Source: CAZISM01 sp964541895 | GTDB lineage: Bacteria > Zhuqueibacterota > Zhuqueibacteria > Residuimicrobiales > Residuimicrobiaceae | Assembly: GCA_964541895.1 (NCBI GenBank) | Contig: CAZISM010000076.1 | Coordinates: 1 to 26,490 of the forward strand | DNA length: 26,490 nucleotides | Direction of reading: 5' to 3' | In this document: positions 15,373-22,277 of the stretch, piece after piece | Layout of the letters: every line of letters starts with the position of its first letter | Numbering within the stretch: position 1 is the first letter of the stretch | Made by a program: the position numbers and the translations under genes | The notes under the pieces: generated by a model | Database searches by the model: none | What the model saw: the letters and a program-made list of their open reading frames with translations, nothing else | What the model was told of the DNA's origin: nothing

Positions 15373-16103
15373 AATGTGCCCCGCTGATTCCAGGGATCGA
15401 CATGTAAAGATTCGCCGATCTGGTCCTGAACGATGCGACCATCGTTGAGGGTGATTTTTCTGCGCAGGTAGCCGATGACCTTGTCATCGTGGGTGGCAAA
15501 GATGAACGTCGTGCCCGTTTCCCGGTTCAGTTTTTCCATGGTCTGCAAAATGTGATGGGAATTTTTAGCATCCAGATTGGCGGTGGGCTCGTCGGCCAGC
15601 ACGATTTCCGGCCGTTTTACCATGGCGCGGGCAATGGCCACACGCTGGCATTCGCCGCCGGAGAGTTGCGCCGGTCTGGATTTTATCTTGTCGATCAAGT
15701 CTACCCATGTCAGCGCCTCCACCACGGCGCGCTTGCGTTCTGCTGCCGGCGTATGCAGAAGCAACAGGGGGAATTCAACGTTTTCATAGACCGTATACAC
15801 GGGAAAGAGATTATAGGTTTGAAAAATAAAACCGAGATGCTGGTTGCGCAGGTGCGCGGCCTGTTTATGGCTCAAGGTGCGGATGGAACGGTCCAGCACC
15901 ACCGCCTGACCTTCTGACGGCACATCCAGAGAGCCGATGATGTTGAGCAGGGTGGTTTTGCCGGAGCCGCTGGGACCGACGATTCCGGTGAACTCGCCCC
16001 GGCTAAAGGTCACATCGATATCCCTCAGGGCGGTAAAAAAACCGTCACCTGCGTTGAATCGTTTTATCAGGCCTTCGATTTTGACAATCACATTCGTATC
16101 CAT
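15369..16103 (-). CDS. ABC transporter ATP-binding protein (LolD/MacB-like)
   Basis: The 244-residue protein has every ABC ATPase motif: Walker A GPSGSGKT at 43-50, Q-loop Gln95 in FQTYNLFP, signature LSGGECQRVAIARAM at 147-161, Walker B IVLADE at 167-172 followed by PTANLD, and the switch His205 in ATHD. The sequence TYNLFPVYTVYENVEFPL is the pattern of the LolD/MacB/FtsE branch, which pairs with FtsX permeases. GAGG lies five bases before the ATG. It is the second gene of the operon, 34 bases after the barrel gene, and its stop overlaps the first permease. It should power extraction or transfer of an envelope molecule to the LolA-like carrier. This is not necessarily the housekeeping Lol system. 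Confidence 0.95.
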   Translation of the reverse strand: MDTNVIVKIEGLIKRFNAGDGFFTALRDIDVTFSRGEFTGIVGPSGSGKTTLLNIIGSLDVPSEGQAVVLDRSIRTLSHKQAAHLRNQHLGFIFQTYNLFPVYTVYENVEFPLLLLHTPAAERKRAVVEALTWVDLIDKIKSRPAQLSGGECQRVAIARAMVKRPEIVLADEPTANLDAKNSHHILQTMEKLNRETGTTFIFATHDDKVIGYLRRKITLNDGRIVQDQIGESLHVDPWNQRGTL

Positions 16104-16137
16104 GCCAGCCTCACGGACTCTAATAGATGATGCTCTG

Positions 16138-17280
16138 CTAAAAAGTGAAAACGATCATGCCCTGCAGCCCATTGCCGCTAAAGGCTGTTGCATCTTGCAG
16201 GTGCTGATAGAGGAGAAACTGGCGCGGATTCCAAAAGGCCATCAGGATGAGCTGCCAGCGGTCATAGGTCCGGCTCCAGTTGAGCAGGCGATAGTGTTCG
16301 GCATGATTCCAGTCATAATAATAGAGGAGCTGCACCATATCGAGCAGGCCGACGGGGTAGCGGAGGGATAGGGCGCTCAGTGAAAGGTGATCGTCTGACG
16401 GCCACACTTGCCGGCCGCTGCTCAACTGCATGTATTCGGTCAGCACATAGAGGCCCCGGCCCCAGCTAAAGGTATAGTCGGCACCCAGGGTGGTCATGGC
16501 CTGATCGGCCAGCCATGTTCCCGGCAAGCGGCGGTGAATGAGCACTGATTCAAACCAGAGGCCGACGCCGAGGTCCCATTTGCCGTCCACGGCCCACCGT
16601 TGCTCCGGAACCGACGCTTCGTTTGAGAGGTACCCTTTTTTTGTATTTATGTGGCGCCAGTGGCCGGTAAGGCCGATCTCGCCTTTGGCCAGGGGCCACT
16701 GCACCCGCCCGCCATACTCAAAGCTGTTTTTTGCACTGGCCAGTATTTCCCAGCCCTTGAGCGTGTCGTTACCGTACAAACCCCACAGCCAGATGTTGGC
16801 ATTGTTGAGAAAATAGTAGCGGGCCAGGGCCCCATAGACGCCGTCGGTCAGTTGCAGTGGATCGCGGGCATCGATGCGGTCGAACCACATCAACGGCCGA
16901 ACAAGCATCGCGGAGCCGAAATTGATTTTCTGCAGACCCAGACGCAGTTCCATTTGCGGCCGGCTGAGCCGCACCCAGAGGCGATAGGGTTTAAGCTGCA
17001 GGTCGCGATCAGGGCTGTAGCGGGTAAATGTGTGAAAGGCGTAGGAATGCAGAGAGAGTTCAGTGTCGAGTTGCCACTTGCCGGAGAGCGGTCTGTTGCC
17101 GTACAATCCCGGCAGCAGGCGCAGCCCGAGCTGGGCTCGATGCGGATGGATGTCGTTATACAGCGCCCAGGCGGCTGTTTGACCGTGCAGGTCGAAAGAC
17201 TGCGATTGTGCCGATTGTCCGCCGGCGAACCAAAAGGCCGGCAGCAGCATCAGGCAGAGGCGACAACCGGGATTCATCAT
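16138..17280 (-). CDS. Outer membrane beta-barrel protein of the ABC operon
   Basis: The 380-residue protein has a signal peptide (LMLLPAFWFAGGQSAQSQ, cleavage near residue 27) and then alternating amphipathic strands rich in Trp and Tyr: YRLWVRLSRPQMELRLGLQK, IWLWGLYGND, GEIGLTGHWRHI, WDLGVGLWFESVLIHRRL. It ends LQGMIVFTF, the C-terminal Phe signature recognised by the BAM complex. I do not recognise a named family; the size and DUF1302-like look suggest a 14- to 18-strand barrel. It is the first gene of the operon, followed after 34 bases by the ATPase. Its ribosome site is weak, and ATG 17277 is an equal alternative start. By context it is the outer-membrane acceptor or exit for the ABC/LolA-like pathway. 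A plain porin is also possible. Confidence 0.75.
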   Translation of the reverse strand: MMNPGCRLCLMLLPAFWFAGGQSAQSQSFDLHGQTAAWALYNDIHPHRAQLGLRLLPGLYGNRPLSGKWQLDTELSLHSYAFHTFTRYSPDRDLQLKPYRLWVRLSRPQMELRLGLQKINFGSAMLVRPLMWFDRIDARDPLQLTDGVYGALARYYFLNNANIWLWGLYGNDTLKGWEILASAKNSFEYGGRVQWPLAKGEIGLTGHWRHINTKKGYLSNEASVPEQRWAVDGKWDLGVGLWFESVLIHRRLPGTWLADQAMTTLGADYTFSWGRGLYVLTEYMQLSSGRQVWPSDDHLSLSALSLRYPVGLLDMVQLLYYYDWNHAEHYRLLNWSRTYDRWQLILMAFWNPRQFLLYQHLQDATAFSGNGLQGMIVFTF

Positions 17281-17466
17281 GAAACCGCGTTATCGTTGGT
17301 CATGAAATTCTCAGAATGTGCTTGCACGAATTCGAGCAAATCAATCTATTATACGATTACCTGAAGTGAAAGGCAAGGTAAAACTTAACCGGAGCCTCCC
17401 GGGAATAGTCGTTTCCGGGGCAGTGTTTCAGAATAAAAACGTCAGCAACCATAAAGGAAATGTGCC

Positions 17467-19251
17467 ATGCGAAGCAAAATCGTTGCCGTCTGCCTGGTGG
17501 CCGCCGTCACGGCATTCGGACATGTAAAGGATAAACCGTCGGTTCATGATACGGTGGACGGAATTCTGCAGCGGATGAAAAAACTGCCTGCGCAGCAGGT
17601 CGTATCCATGAACAGGGCGAACGTGCTGGCCCTGCTCAGCGCCGAGGAGCGCCACACGCTCTCTACCGGGCACATCCAGTTTACCGTCGATCAGCCGGTC
17701 GAACTGTATCTGGCCGTGGATCCGGGTCCCAGAGCCCCTTTCTGGCTGGCGGACCAGGGCTTTGTCAAGACCGACTGGACTCTGAACAGCAGCCGGGACG
17801 GCAAATACGAGATTTGGAAAAAAACGAGCGAAAAAAAGACCATCGAATTGGGCGTTAATTCTGTAGAAGGCGGCGGCAAGCATTATTTGATCATGGTCAA
17901 AGGCCAAAAGCGGCCGGCTGTCAAGGTAACGGCGATGTATCCGGGCCAGGCCAGAGCGGTAGCCGCTGAAAACGGTGTCGATGTCTATGTCGACCGCAGC
18001 GGCAAACTGGAGCACCTGCCTCCGGCGCTTGCAGGCGCGACCTTTATTCAAACCATGCGCAACCGCCAGAACGACGGGCAGTTGCTTTCGGTGCTGTTGA
18101 CCACCGAATACCCGAGCTCGCCGATGCCGGATCAGGTGGTGTTGAGTTGGGTGCTCGATCCGCGCACGACGCAGACCGTGACCTGGAGAACCGATACGAC
18201 GGTCACCGACGCCACGCTCTTTTATCAGGAAAAGAGATTCGTTCACTCGTTTTCAACCAAAACCCCGGCCACGGTGAAGGCGCAGACCACCCGGCTGGTG
18301 AACCATGACATCATCAACGATCCGGTCAATCTGCGCCACTCTGTGACCGTGACCGATCTCAAGCCGGCTACGACCTATGTCTACTCGGTCGGCGATGCCG
18401 CTGGCCACAACGCCACGGCGTGGCAGGAATTCACCACAGCGCCGTCTGCAACCGAACCGTTTTCGTTCATGTATATCGGCGACGCGCAGAACGGGCTCAA
18501 TCGATGGGGTAGCCTGATGCACACGGCTCACCGGATGCGGCCGGATGTTTCCTTCATTCTGATGGCCGGAGACCTGGTGAATCGTGGTGCACAGCGTGAC
18601 GACTGGGACATGCTGTTCGCCAACGCGGTTGAGAATTATGCGACCAAACCGCTCATGCCTGCCATTGGCAATCACGAATATCAGAGCGGCTTTCCGAAAC
18701 TCTACCTTGACCTGCTCACCCTGCCGACCAACGGGCCCAAAACCATCGAGCCCGAACGGGCCTACTCGTTCCAGTACAGCAACAGCCTGTTTGTCGTGCT
18801 GGACAGCAATCGCGATTTTGTCGAGCAGAAAGAGTGGCTGGAAGGAGTTTTGAAAAACAGCACCGCCACCTGGAAGTTCGTCATGTTCCATCACCCGGCC
18901 TACTCTTCGGCTCCCAACCGCAACAACGCGGACGTACTGAGCGAATGGGTGCCGTTGTTCGATACCTATCATGTGGACATGGTGCTGCAGGGCCATGATC
19001 ACGCCTATTTGCGCACCTATCCCATGCACAATAACAAAGTGGTGGATTCGACCGCCAAAGGCACGGTCTATGTGGTGTCCGTATCCGGGGTCAAGATGTA
19101 TGAGCAGGGCGACTTTGCCTACACGGCTAAAGGATTTACCAATACCGCCACGTTCCAGATCCTCGATATACTCGTGACCGGCAATCGCCTGTTGTACAAG
19201 AGTTATGATGAAGAGGGTGATCTGGTGGATGAAATACAGATTAACAAATAA
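17467..19251 (+). CDS. Purple-acid-phosphatase-like metallophosphoesterase
   Basis: The 594-residue protein has a short signal peptide (MRSKIVAVCLVAAVTAFG). Residues 20-210 form an unassigned N-terminal domain. A fibronectin-like Pur_ac_phosph_N domain follows (about 215-330; QVVLSWVLDPRTTQTVTWRT, LKPATTYVYSVGD). The calcineurin-like core has the metal motifs GDAQ (near 339), AGDLVN (366), GNHE (400), FHHP (473) and GHDHAY (508). These fit a binuclear metal site that hydrolyses phosphate esters. The first motif lacks the usual GDxG Gly, having GDAQN instead. AAAGGAA is placed 8 bases before the ATG. It stands apart from the divergent ABC operon and is likely to scavenge phosphate in the periplasm or outside; the substrate is not evident. 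Confidence 0.9.
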   Translation: MRSKIVAVCLVAAVTAFGHVKDKPSVHDTVDGILQRMKKLPAQQVVSMNRANVLALLSAEERHTLSTGHIQFTVDQPVELYLAVDPGPRAPFWLADQGFVKTDWTLNSSRDGKYEIWKKTSEKKTIELGVNSVEGGGKHYLIMVKGQKRPAVKVTAMYPGQARAVAAENGVDVYVDRSGKLEHLPPALAGATFIQTMRNRQNDGQLLSVLLTTEYPSSPMPDQVVLSWVLDPRTTQTVTWRTDTTVTDATLFYQEKRFVHSFSTKTPATVKAQTTRLVNHDIINDPVNLRHSVTVTDLKPATTYVYSVGDAAGHNATAWQEFTTAPSATEPFSFMYIGDAQNGLNRWGSLMHTAHRMRPDVSFILMAGDLVNRGAQRDDWDMLFANAVENYATKPLMPAIGNHEYQSGFPKLYLDLLTLPTNGPKTIEPERAYSFQYSNSLFVVLDSNRDFVEQKEWLEGVLKNSTATWKFVMFHHPAYSSAPNRNNADVLSEWVPLFDTYHVDMVLQGHDHAYLRTYPMHNNKVVDSTAKGTVYVVSVSGVKMYEQGDFAYTAKGFTNTATFQILDILVTGNRLLYKSYDEEGDLVDEIQINK

Positions 19252-19340
19252 TCTCCGCAACCCTTCCCGACTCTGCAACCGCAGAAAATCTTTTCCCTTT
19301 ATTTTTTTATTAGTATATTGCTCATGGTAAAAGAACTTGA

Positions 19341-19369
19341 AGCGGACGGCGGCACGGCAGCCGTCCGCT
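19341..19369 (+). repeat. 10-bp hairpin in the PAP downstream region
   Basis: AGCGGACGGC (19341-19350) and GCCGTCCGCT (19360-19369) are perfect reverse complements around nine bases. No U-tract follows, so it is not a clear terminator. It lies in the 277-base gap between the phosphatase and the next plus-strand gene; nothing else clear was seen there, except a T-rich run at 19299-19316. Confidence 0.5.
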
Positions 19370-19528
19370 CCGGCGGCTTGCGCGCGATTGAAAAGCTGCT
19401 GAAGAAATTTTCAATCCTGATGGTTTCCAAATCGATAGAGCGTGCAGAGATTCACCCGGAGCCGCCACTATGCGGCGATTTCCGGAATTCTGACTCTTGC
19501 AACGACCACTGTAAAGGGAGAAGAGCAA

Positions 19529-20659
19529 ATGAATCCGAAACACAGAATGATGGCATGTGCCGTTTGGGTTTTAAGCGTCCTTTTTTTGTGTCTGAGCGGC
19601 CGGGCACAGGAATTAAACACTGAAGAGCAAGCGCAGGTGCAAAAGCTGCAGCAGGGTTTCAGCGCCGGCGCATATTCCGCCTCGGCTACGGATGCCTGGC
19701 TGCTTTATCGCAGCAACAACGCGGCCGATTATCGCATCGCGGATGCGGTGCTGCAACGCTTTATCTCTTTGCAGGATACGGTTTGGGAATCTTTGACCTT
19801 TGGACAATGGGCCTGGAGCGAAGGCGCTGCCATCGGCGATCTCAATGTGGCGTTGTTTCGCAGCCACGACATGTTTGTCAACCTCTGGGAGCATCAGTCC
19901 AAAATGGCGCCGCAGGTGCACCGCGCCTATCTGACCTCATGCCGACGGCTGCTGGAGGCGGCCAAGCGGCGTTGGGATACAGAGGTGTTTGATATCGGCC
20001 GTGATTATGTCAACTATAGCAATATTTTTGTTTTCTACGTTCAAGCGCTGACGCTGGCCGGTGATCGCTTTAACGAGCCGAGACTGCAACAGATGGCCAA
20101 AAGCCAGTGGACGCGTTGGTACAATCACGTCTCCTATATCGGCATCGATGAATTCGCCTCCCCCACTTACAATCAGGTGGTCTTTAGGGCGCTGTTCGAC
20201 ATTCATGATTTCTGCCGTGATGAGCGCATCCGGAAAGAGTGCCGGGAGATGATCGATCATGTTTATACGCTGCAGTCGGCATTGACGCATCCCAAACTAA
20301 AGATCCCGGTCTCGGGGATCAGCCGCGATTACAGGGTATTCCTCAAGCAGGCGGATGCACGCAGCGCGGTGTTGACCACGCCCCAGCCCGGGTACACGCC
20401 GCCGGCCAACGCGACCGCCATCAACGAGCATCGCAGCTATCCCTTTACCGTCATCGGCCGCGCCGCCATCAGTCCGTTTATTTTTCAATCCTATCAGCTG
20501 GAAGATGCGGCCATGGGCAGTATGACCGGCGGCGCCTGTTTCCAGCAGCAGATCCACTGCATGGCCGTGGCCGGCACCAGCGAAAACGAGCGGGCGGTGG
20601 CGTTTATTCAGGGCTCTAACACGCCGGTGAACGGTTATACGGATCAGAAAGAGATGTCG
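19529..20659 (+). CDS. Secreted helical protein of unknown function, 5' part before the gap
   Basis: Three hundred seventy-seven codons are visible before the Ns. The start at 19529 follows GGGAGAAG and opens a signal peptide (MACAVWVLSVLFLCLSGRAQ), so it is preferred over an ATG at 19442 that would add 29 residues without a site. The mature part is mostly helical with many aromatic residues (ESLTFGQWAWSEGAA; DYVNYSNIFVFYVQALTLAG; SQWTRWYNHVSYIGIDEFAS), which resembles an (alpha/alpha) toroid as in heparinase-type or related polysaccharide enzymes. It then turns to beta-rich sequence (SMTGGACFQQQIHCMAVAGT). This two-part shape is common among polysaccharide lyases, but I cannot assign a family. 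It probably continues at 20760. Confidence 0.7.
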
Positions 20660-20759
20660 NNNNNNNNNNNNNNNNNNNNNNNNNNNNNNNNNNNNNNNNN
20701 NNNNNNNNNNNNNNNNNNNNNNNNNNNNNNNNNNNNNNNNNNNNNNNNNNNNNNNNNNN
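20660..20759. other. Assembly gap of 100 Ns
   Basis: Exactly one hundred undetermined bases. The frames on the two sides are out of phase by one base if the gap is taken as 100 bases, which is expected for a placeholder of unknown length. The gap falls inside one gene. Confidence 0.95.
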
Positions 20760-20996
20760 TTTGACGAGTATGTGTTTCCCATGGAACCGGACTGGTTCGG
20801 CGTATATGTCACGCTGGCCAAAGCCGGCAGCAAGGTTGCTAATCCGCTGATCGCCTATGCCAAAGTCGACGGCGTTGATACCTTCAAGACCAAGTTCGGA
20901 CATTCCATCAGGTTGTACACCACGCCGCAGGGGGATATCCGGCAGTTGCACAACGTGGACCCGGCCCTGATTCCGCTGTTGAAATTCAGCGAATAG
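20760..20996 (+). CDS. Secreted helical protein of unknown function, 3' part after the gap
   Basis: An open frame from the end of the Ns to a TAG encodes 78 residues (FDEYVFPMEPDWFGVYVTLA, then KAGSKVANPLIAYAKVDG) with the beta-rich, aromatic character of the sequence before the gap. It is most likely the C-terminus of the gene starting at 19529. A GTG and an ATG inside it have no ribosome site, so an independent start is unlikely. The protein ends LLKFSE, four bases before a repeat-rich stretch. Confidence 0.6.
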   Translation, partial: FDEYVFPMEPDWFGVYVTLAKAGSKVANPLIAYAKVDGVDTFKTKFGHSIRLYTTPQGDIRQLHNVDPALIPLLKFSE

Positions 20997-21044
20997 GCGT
21001 TGTGGTTCCGTCGATTCCTGCGCAGGGGAAACGTCGCGTTCCTT

Positions 21045-21215
21045 TCAATCGATCGCCCGGGGAATTATTCCCCGGGCGGAATCCGAGATCGGGCGTTTGC
21101 CCGCGAACGCAGTGGGGCAAAGACATCCTGTCGCTACGCGACGGGGGGCCTTTTTCTGCAGCCAACCAGGCGTTAAAACGCCTGGCTACCTTCGTGCGGT
21201 CGCTGCGCGACCAAG
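21045..21215 (+). repeat. Composite palindromic element, copy 2 (longer)
   Basis: Five hairpins follow one another: CGCCCGGGGA/TCCCCGGGCG (21054-21078), CGGGC/GCCCG (21090-21103), GTCGC/GCGAC (21130-21142), CCAGGCGTT/AACGCCTGG (21166-21185) and GGTCGC/GCGACC (21198-21212). The first two correspond in order and sequence to the element at 5265-5331 read in reverse, with 30 of 31 matching bases at 21051-21081. The later three are not present in the first copy, so that copy is truncated or this one is composite. Confidence 0.75.
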
Positions 21216-21335
21216 ACCGGCGATCCATTCGATCGCCATTTGGAGGGCGGGTCTCCAGGCTGCAGGACCGCGTATGGCTTGACAAGTCAGTTCCTCGGCA
21301 TACATCCATTTTATCTGTCAAGGCCTATCAGCAAA

Positions 21336-21406
21336 CAGATCCTTCGTCGCCAAAAAATACGCTGCGGTGGTGTCGAAATCTCTGCACCTGGCGACTCAGG
21401 ATGACA
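21336..21406 (+). repeat. MITE-like sequence, copy 1
   Basis: It starts CAGATCCTTCG and ends CTCAGGATGACA with AAAAAATACGC inside. The same words occur in reverse orientation at 21454-21495. This copy is about 30 bases longer in the middle. Terminal words of this type (TGTCATCCTGAG ... GAAGGATCT) are a widespread bacterial interspersed repeat, as far as I recall. Confidence 0.6.
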
Positions 21407-21453
21407 CGGGTTTTATGGGTGTGGCTCAAGATCGGTCACAACTCTTGAGCCGA

Positions 21454-21495
21454 TGTCATCCTGAGCCCCGCGTTTTTTGCAGGGCGAAGGATCTG
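21454..21495 (-). repeat. MITE-like sequence, copy 2 (inverted)
   Basis: It starts TGTCATCCTGAG and ends GCGAAGGATCTG, the reverse complement of the ends of copy 1, with GCGTTTTTTGC in the middle. Between the copies, GGCTCAAGA (21423-21431) and TCTTGAGCC (21443-21451) add a 9-bp stem. The whole 21336-21495 span could fold as one long hairpin. Confidence 0.6.
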
Positions 21496-21579
21496 TGTGG
21501 GCCTGAATAGTTGCTCTGCGATTTTTCTTCAGCGGCCATCTATTCTTCATTCGGCGGTCGCTGCACACCTGCAACAGTC

Positions 21580-22263
21580 TCACCCCTTATGCATGACCTG
21601 CCACAACGCTTCATTAAACGGCGCCTGTCGCGACGGGCAGTCGGAGCGGTGACACAGTTCGCAGGTGCGAAAATCGCGCTCTGCGGGAAAGAGAATTCCG
21701 GAAACCGATTTGTTCGGCACCATCAGGTACGAGTCGGTCAGGGCGATGCCGATTCGTTCCGCCGCTTCGCCCAACAAATTGAATAATTCCTTTTGTTGTT
21801 CGATAGGCCACACCTCTGCATCCCCTGAACCCGGCCACATGGTCGATGTGGTACCGAGACGGTGTCTCTTGCGTACGAGGTCGAACACAACGTTGCTTGC
21901 CGCTTCCAATAGCTGTGCCTTGATGCCATCCCACCAATAGTTCTTCAGCATATCGTCTTGAGCGAGCAATATCTGGTCCATTTCAGTTCCGCATGTAGCC
22001 AGCAGGGGGAATACGCGTTCGACGTTTTGCAGATTTAGGCACAAGACGCGACTGCTGAAAACAACGTCATCGATCTGAATGGCATCACCGTTTCTGGCCT
22101 GAATATAGGACACCGTATAGGCTGCTTTGGGGCGGCCATGCTTTTGCGCCAGCTCCAGCAACTGGTTGATGTCGCGGGCGTCGCTGGAATCAGGCTCAAT
22201 GCGGAATTGCGCCAAAAGCGCTGCTGAATTCAGGGTAAAGGGGATGTCGGTGATGATTTCCAT
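21580..22263 (-). CDS. Stand-alone cobalamin-dependent methionine synthase activation-domain protein
   Basis: The 227-residue protein matches the reactivation domain of MetH (PF02965-like): GRPKAAYTVSYIQARNGDAI (43-62), LLATCGTEMD (87-96), Q156-LFNLLGE and LTDSYLMVPNKSVSGILFP (175-193). In MetH this domain binds AdoMet for reductive methylation of oxidised cobalamin. Here it stands alone, with a C-terminal cysteine motif CELCHRSDCPSR (C201, C204, C209) known from free-standing relatives in anaerobes. Those act with split methionine synthases or in corrinoid activation. ATG 22263 has GAGGA eight bases upstream; ATG 22281 is an alternative that would overlap the hrpB stop as ATGA. The longer frame upstream to 22848 is antisense-phase sequence inside hrpB. 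It is coupled to hrpB, which has no obvious functional link. Confidence 0.85.
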   Translation of the reverse strand: MEIITDIPFTLNSAALLAQFRIEPDSSDARDINQLLELAQKHGRPKAAYTVSYIQARNGDAIQIDDVVFSSRVLCLNLQNVERVFPLLATCGTEMDQILLAQDDMLKNYWWDGIKAQLLEAASNVVFDLVRKRHRLGTTSTMWPGSGDAEVWPIEQQKELFNLLGEAAERIGIALTDSYLMVPNKSVSGILFPAERDFRTCELCHRSDCPSRQAPFNEALWQVMHKG

Positions 22264-22277
22264 GGCCAGGGTCCTCG

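Larger units (their letters stand above)
20997..21579. other. Repeat-rich convergent intergenic region
   Basis: Nearly 600 bases without a gene lie between two convergent genes. The left part (to about 21215) is a chain of short palindromes; the right part (21336-21495) is a pair of inverted MITE-like sequences. Reading frames here have no coding character. No promoter or RNA gene was recognised. Confidence 0.6.

Noticed and set aside
18253..19278. 341-codon minus-strand open frame opposite the phosphatase
   Set aside because: The plus strand carries every metallophosphoesterase motif in this span, so this frame is a shadow.
19442..19528. ATG start adding 29 residues to the gap-split protein
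   Set aside because: No ribosome site, while GGGAGAAG and a signal peptide mark the later ATG at 19529.
21002..21448. 148-codon plus-strand frame in the repeat region
   Set aside because: It consists of palindromic repeat units and has no coding character or ribosome site.
20997..21579. CRISPR array
   Set aside because: The repeats are palindromes of different sequence, not a constant repeat with regular spacers.
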